Of a DNA stretch of 64,000 bases, positions 61,542-64,000 are shown in pieces. The stretch comes from Sinonovacula constricta (lineage: Eukaryota > Mollusca > Bivalvia > Cardiida > Solecurtidae): positions 25,501,344 to 25,565,343 of the forward strand of contig CM017558.1 of the NCBI GenBank assembly GCA_007844125.1, in the 5' to 3' direction. The translations under genes were made by a program, and so were the position numbers. The notes beneath the pieces were generated by a model, which saw only the letters and a program-made list of their open reading frames with translations, did no database searches and was not told where the DNA came from. Each line of letters opens with the position of its first letter. Positions within the stretch are counted from its first letter, which is position 1.

Positions 61542-62247
61542 AGAAAAAAAAACACTTGAAATCGTGGTCCACCGTTTTACCTCATGTCAAGTGTAATCAC
61601 CTATAGGTTTTCTAGTGTTCGTTGTTGTTGTTATTGTTATTGTTTTTATAAAATTTTAAACCTAAAAACTGGAGTAGCACTATATATTCCAATATCTCTA
61701 ACTTAATTGGCTAAACCTTAGTGTTATATAGAGCTCGTATATCGTGCCTCTCATCTTTTAGGTCGAGAAATGAGACTTGGGCGACACCCGATATTCCGAT
61801 GAGACACTACGCGAGAAATGATATTGTAACAAGAGATCTCGAACTGTCGCAGTATTCCATACTATTAGATCCCATACCACGAGATCTCGCGGTAGGATAT
61901 CGTGTCCAACTTCGTTTTTCGCCGAAATCTTGCGTTTCGCTTCGTTATGAGGTGCGATATTCCATTATTGTGGCATAACCCGGATTCTTTTGGGAAGTGC
62001 TTTTTCAATGGCGGATCTGAGAGCAGCAATTCTCGGGAAATGGCGATATTGTTTTTATATGTCTGATGTTTCACAATACCTGTCGGAAGGTCTACTCATT
62101 TTCATCCTTAGATCATTTAGTGGACTCCGTGACCGAGATTAATGTCGCTGATTTAAAAAAAAAAGTTGCCCTAACCGCTGTAGGTTCGACCATCACTCGG
62201 GGCGTTGAACTCTTCCATGCGAAGCAGCCCATCCAGTGTCCAAATGC

Positions 62248-62390
62248 GTAATGCCTATCGCGTAAGAACTTAATAGCTATCGAGTGGCCACGTTATACCT
62301 ATCGCGTGCGCTTGCAACACCCATATCGTGCACACGTAATACCTATCGCGTGCGCACGTCATAGATATCGCGTGAACACTTAATAGGATT
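62248..62390. repeat. ~22-bp degenerate repeat (ACCTATCGCGTGCGCACGTA)
   Basis: Six imperfect units: CCTATCGCGTAAGAACTTAA, GCTATCGAGTGGCCACGTTA, CCTATCGCGTGCGCTTGCAA, CCATATCGTGCACACGTAAT, CCTATCGCGTGCGCACGTCA and GATATCGCGTGAACACTTAA. It is GC-rich and CpG-rich compared with its surroundings. Confidence 0.8.
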
Positions 62391-62489
62391 TTTTGTGCAA
62401 CCCGGATATTCGAATACTATTCGAATATAGTTTTCATTGTAAGTAGGAATTTAGAAGATATGATAGAATGTGAGACGAATGTGCTTTGT

Positions 62490-62650
62490 TGAACCGAAAT
62501 TTTCACACAAACGAATTCGTCTCACGTGTGAAACATTCGTACGAATTCCTCACATACGTGTGAAAATTTCGTACGAAAATTTCACATATTTGTGAAAATT
62601 TCGTATGGAACCTTAGACCCCCCTAAAACAGGTACGAAATTTTCACATGA
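62490..62650. repeat. Palindrome-rich patch (GTGAAAATTTCGTACGAAAT words)
   Basis: Repeated alternating-strand words GAAATTTTCACA, TTCGTACGAATTC, GTGTGAAAATTTCGTACGAA, AATTTCACAT and TACGAAATTTTCACATG occur within 160 bp, giving many overlapping self-complementary segments centred on TTCGTACGAA. No coding content. Confidence 0.75.
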
Positions 62651-62929
62651 CAAAAAAAGTAGAAAAATGATTTGACAAAATATTGTCCAACGGAAAATTC
62701 ACATATTTTTTTTAACAAAGGTACGTATATCAGAGGACCTGTCAAACACACGCACGCACCCGCCCAATGAAAATCACTAGGACCTTTTTGCGTATCAGGA
62801 GAATTTCTTCAGGATGTTTTGATTCAGTAATGAATCTGAGTTATTCCTCTTATAGCCCAAACAATGAAGATACGATAGCGTCATGACGGGTGCCTTGTTA
62901 TCGGAGGAACGCGAGGTCGAGTACTACTG

Positions 62930-63254
62930 GCGGCAGTGCACGCTGCCTAGAGTAGAAGGTAAGAGCGCCGGCGCCAGTGCACGCTGCCTAGAGTAGAATG
63001 TAAGAGCACCGCCGGCGACAGTGCACGTTGCCTAGAGTAAAAGGTAAGAGCACTACCGGCGGCAGTGCACGCTGCCAAAAGTAGAATGTACGAACATCAC
63101 CTGCGGCAGTGCACGCTGCCAAGTGTAGAAGAAACGAGCACCAACGGCGACAGTGCACGCCGCCTAGAGTTGAATGTACGAGCATCACCGGCGGCAGTGC
63201 ACGCTGCCTAGAGTAGAATGTACAAGCACCACCGTCGGCAGTGCACGCTGCCTG
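62930..63254. repeat. 44-bp GC-rich minisatellite, eight copies
   Basis: The unit GCAGTGCACGCTGCCTAGAG + TAGAATGTACGAGCATCACC + GGCG recurs. GTGCAC falls at 62936, 62977, 63021, 63065, 63109, 63153, 63197 and 63241, i.e. exactly 44 bp apart except the first interval (41). The core GCAGTGCACGCTGC is nearly palindromic and best conserved. The minus-strand open frame is a by-product. Confidence 0.95.
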
Positions 63255-63359
63255 ATAATTTCGAAGTTATTTGACTATTTCATTAACGTTAGTCAACGCT
63301 GACGTCAACGAACTGGTGATCGTAATAAATTACATGTATTTATGTTTTGTGATAAAGAA

Positions 63360-63780
63360 GTCATGTGTGAACTTTCAAATGAAAATCTTTAGCAGTTTCA
63401 GAGATATGACTTCATTCCAAAAACTTTAAAACCTAGGTTTAAGATTTTACTGAGTACATTAAGGGGAATAATTCTGTTAAAATCCAACCAAAAGTTTTGG
63501 GACTTAATTAGTAATCTTACATAATGACCAAGGAGCCATGTGTGAATTTTCAATTGAATTTCTTCAATAGTTTCAGAGATATGACTAAACTCCAAAAACT
63601 TTAACCTAGGTTAAGGTTTTTTTTTCTAAGTACATAACGGTGCATAATTCTGTTAAAGTCCAACCAAAAGGTATGGGACCCGAAGCCATGTGCGACTTTC
63701 ATTAATTGAATATCTTAAGTAGTTTCAGAGATATAACTTCATCCCAAAACTTTAACCGGACGCGTGTGCCGACGCACGGG
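63360..63780. repeat. Three-copy 150-175-bp repeat (AGTTTCAGAGATATGACTTC)
   Basis: AGTTTCAGAGATATGAC starts at about 63394, 63569 and 63721. Each is followed by CCAAAAACTTTAACCTAGGT-like DNA, then (copies 1 and 2) ATAATTCTGTTAAAGTCCAA + CCAAAAG and GAGCCATGTGTGAATTTTCA. Tandem ~160-bp cores are known from bivalve pearl/CvE-type elements; resemblance in architecture only is claimed. The last copy runs into GGACGCGTGTGCCGACGCAC. Confidence 0.8.
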
Positions 63781-64000
63781 TGACTGTAACAGCTCTTCAT
63801 ATTCTTCAGAATAGTAGAGCTAAAAAGGGGCAAAATTCAATAATCATGATGGAGTTATGTATGTAACTTTCCACACAATTGCATGTTGTCATCATTAAGG
63901 CTTGTTCCAAGTTTTGAGGCAATGCATCGAGTAATAGCAGAGATAATATAGAGGTTAAGATTTTTACGTGTAACATGTACGTGTACTTGTAGCATTTTCC

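Overview
This looks like a stretch of animal (metazoan) nuclear genome, most likely from a marine mollusc and quite possibly a bivalve. The base composition is AT-rich with frequent ACATGTA-type words. I see no operon-like packing of genes and no long intact coding sequence. It holds several tRNA-derived SINEs with target-site duplications, decayed DNA transposons and a Ty3/gypsy relic, and more than half of it is tandem or dispersed repeat. The species assignment is inference from this overall style, not from a diagnostic gene.

Layout. 1-11 kb: mostly non-coding DNA with dispersed repeats, microsatellites (about 3.7-4.3 kb and 5.5 kb), tRNA-like SINE heads, a 0.6 kb element with CAGGCTGTCAA termini, a near-perfect 83-bp-arm hairpin (9.43-9.60 kb) and a mariner transposase fragment (9.8-10.2 kb). 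11.0-11.3 kb: SINE copy 1. 11.55-16.1 kb: a 4.5 kb G+T-rich minisatellite with a 14-bp unit. 16.18-16.49 kb: a short 33-bp minisatellite. 17.9-19.1 kb: a decayed hAT-like element with a BED zinc finger and inverted ATATCCGGATA motifs.

19.22-40.85 kb: the dominant feature, a 21.6 kb satellite with a 33-bp monomer (roughly 640 copies). It carries higher-order repeats of about 2.30 kb and 6.24 kb and ends, on the right only, in a diverged sister monomer of the same length. The many long open frames in it are by-products of a period divisible by three.

41-53 kb: a 26-bp minisatellite (41.5 kb), a dispersed-repeat copy (44.3 kb), an unidentified coding-like fragment (46.1-46.4 kb, minus), a pipsqueak-type helix-turn-helix exon (46.8 kb, plus), two more SINE copies with 13- and 12-bp target-site duplications (48.1 and 51.2 kb), a 369-bp MITE-like element (50.0 kb) and a 44-bp-arm hairpin (52.7 kb).

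53-58 kb, minus strand: an unidentified decayed gene (53.1-54.7 kb) next to a broken Ty3/gypsy retrotransposon (gag, RT, RNase H and integrase fragments). The RT palm, including its catalytic loop, is deleted. 58.4-59.8 kb: a composite ~280-bp repeat with AGCAGCCT motifs. 60.5-61.0 kb: an unidentified acidic coding-like exon followed by an Asn/Phe/Val-rich tail in the next frame. 61.4-64 kb: a hairpin element, ~22-bp TATCGCGTGCG repeats, TTCGTACGAA-rich palindromic DNA, an exact 44-bp minisatellite (8 copies) and a three-copy 150-175-bp repeat.

No set of genes here works together as a pathway. The biology is that of a repeat-dense, probably heterochromatic or rapidly evolving region.
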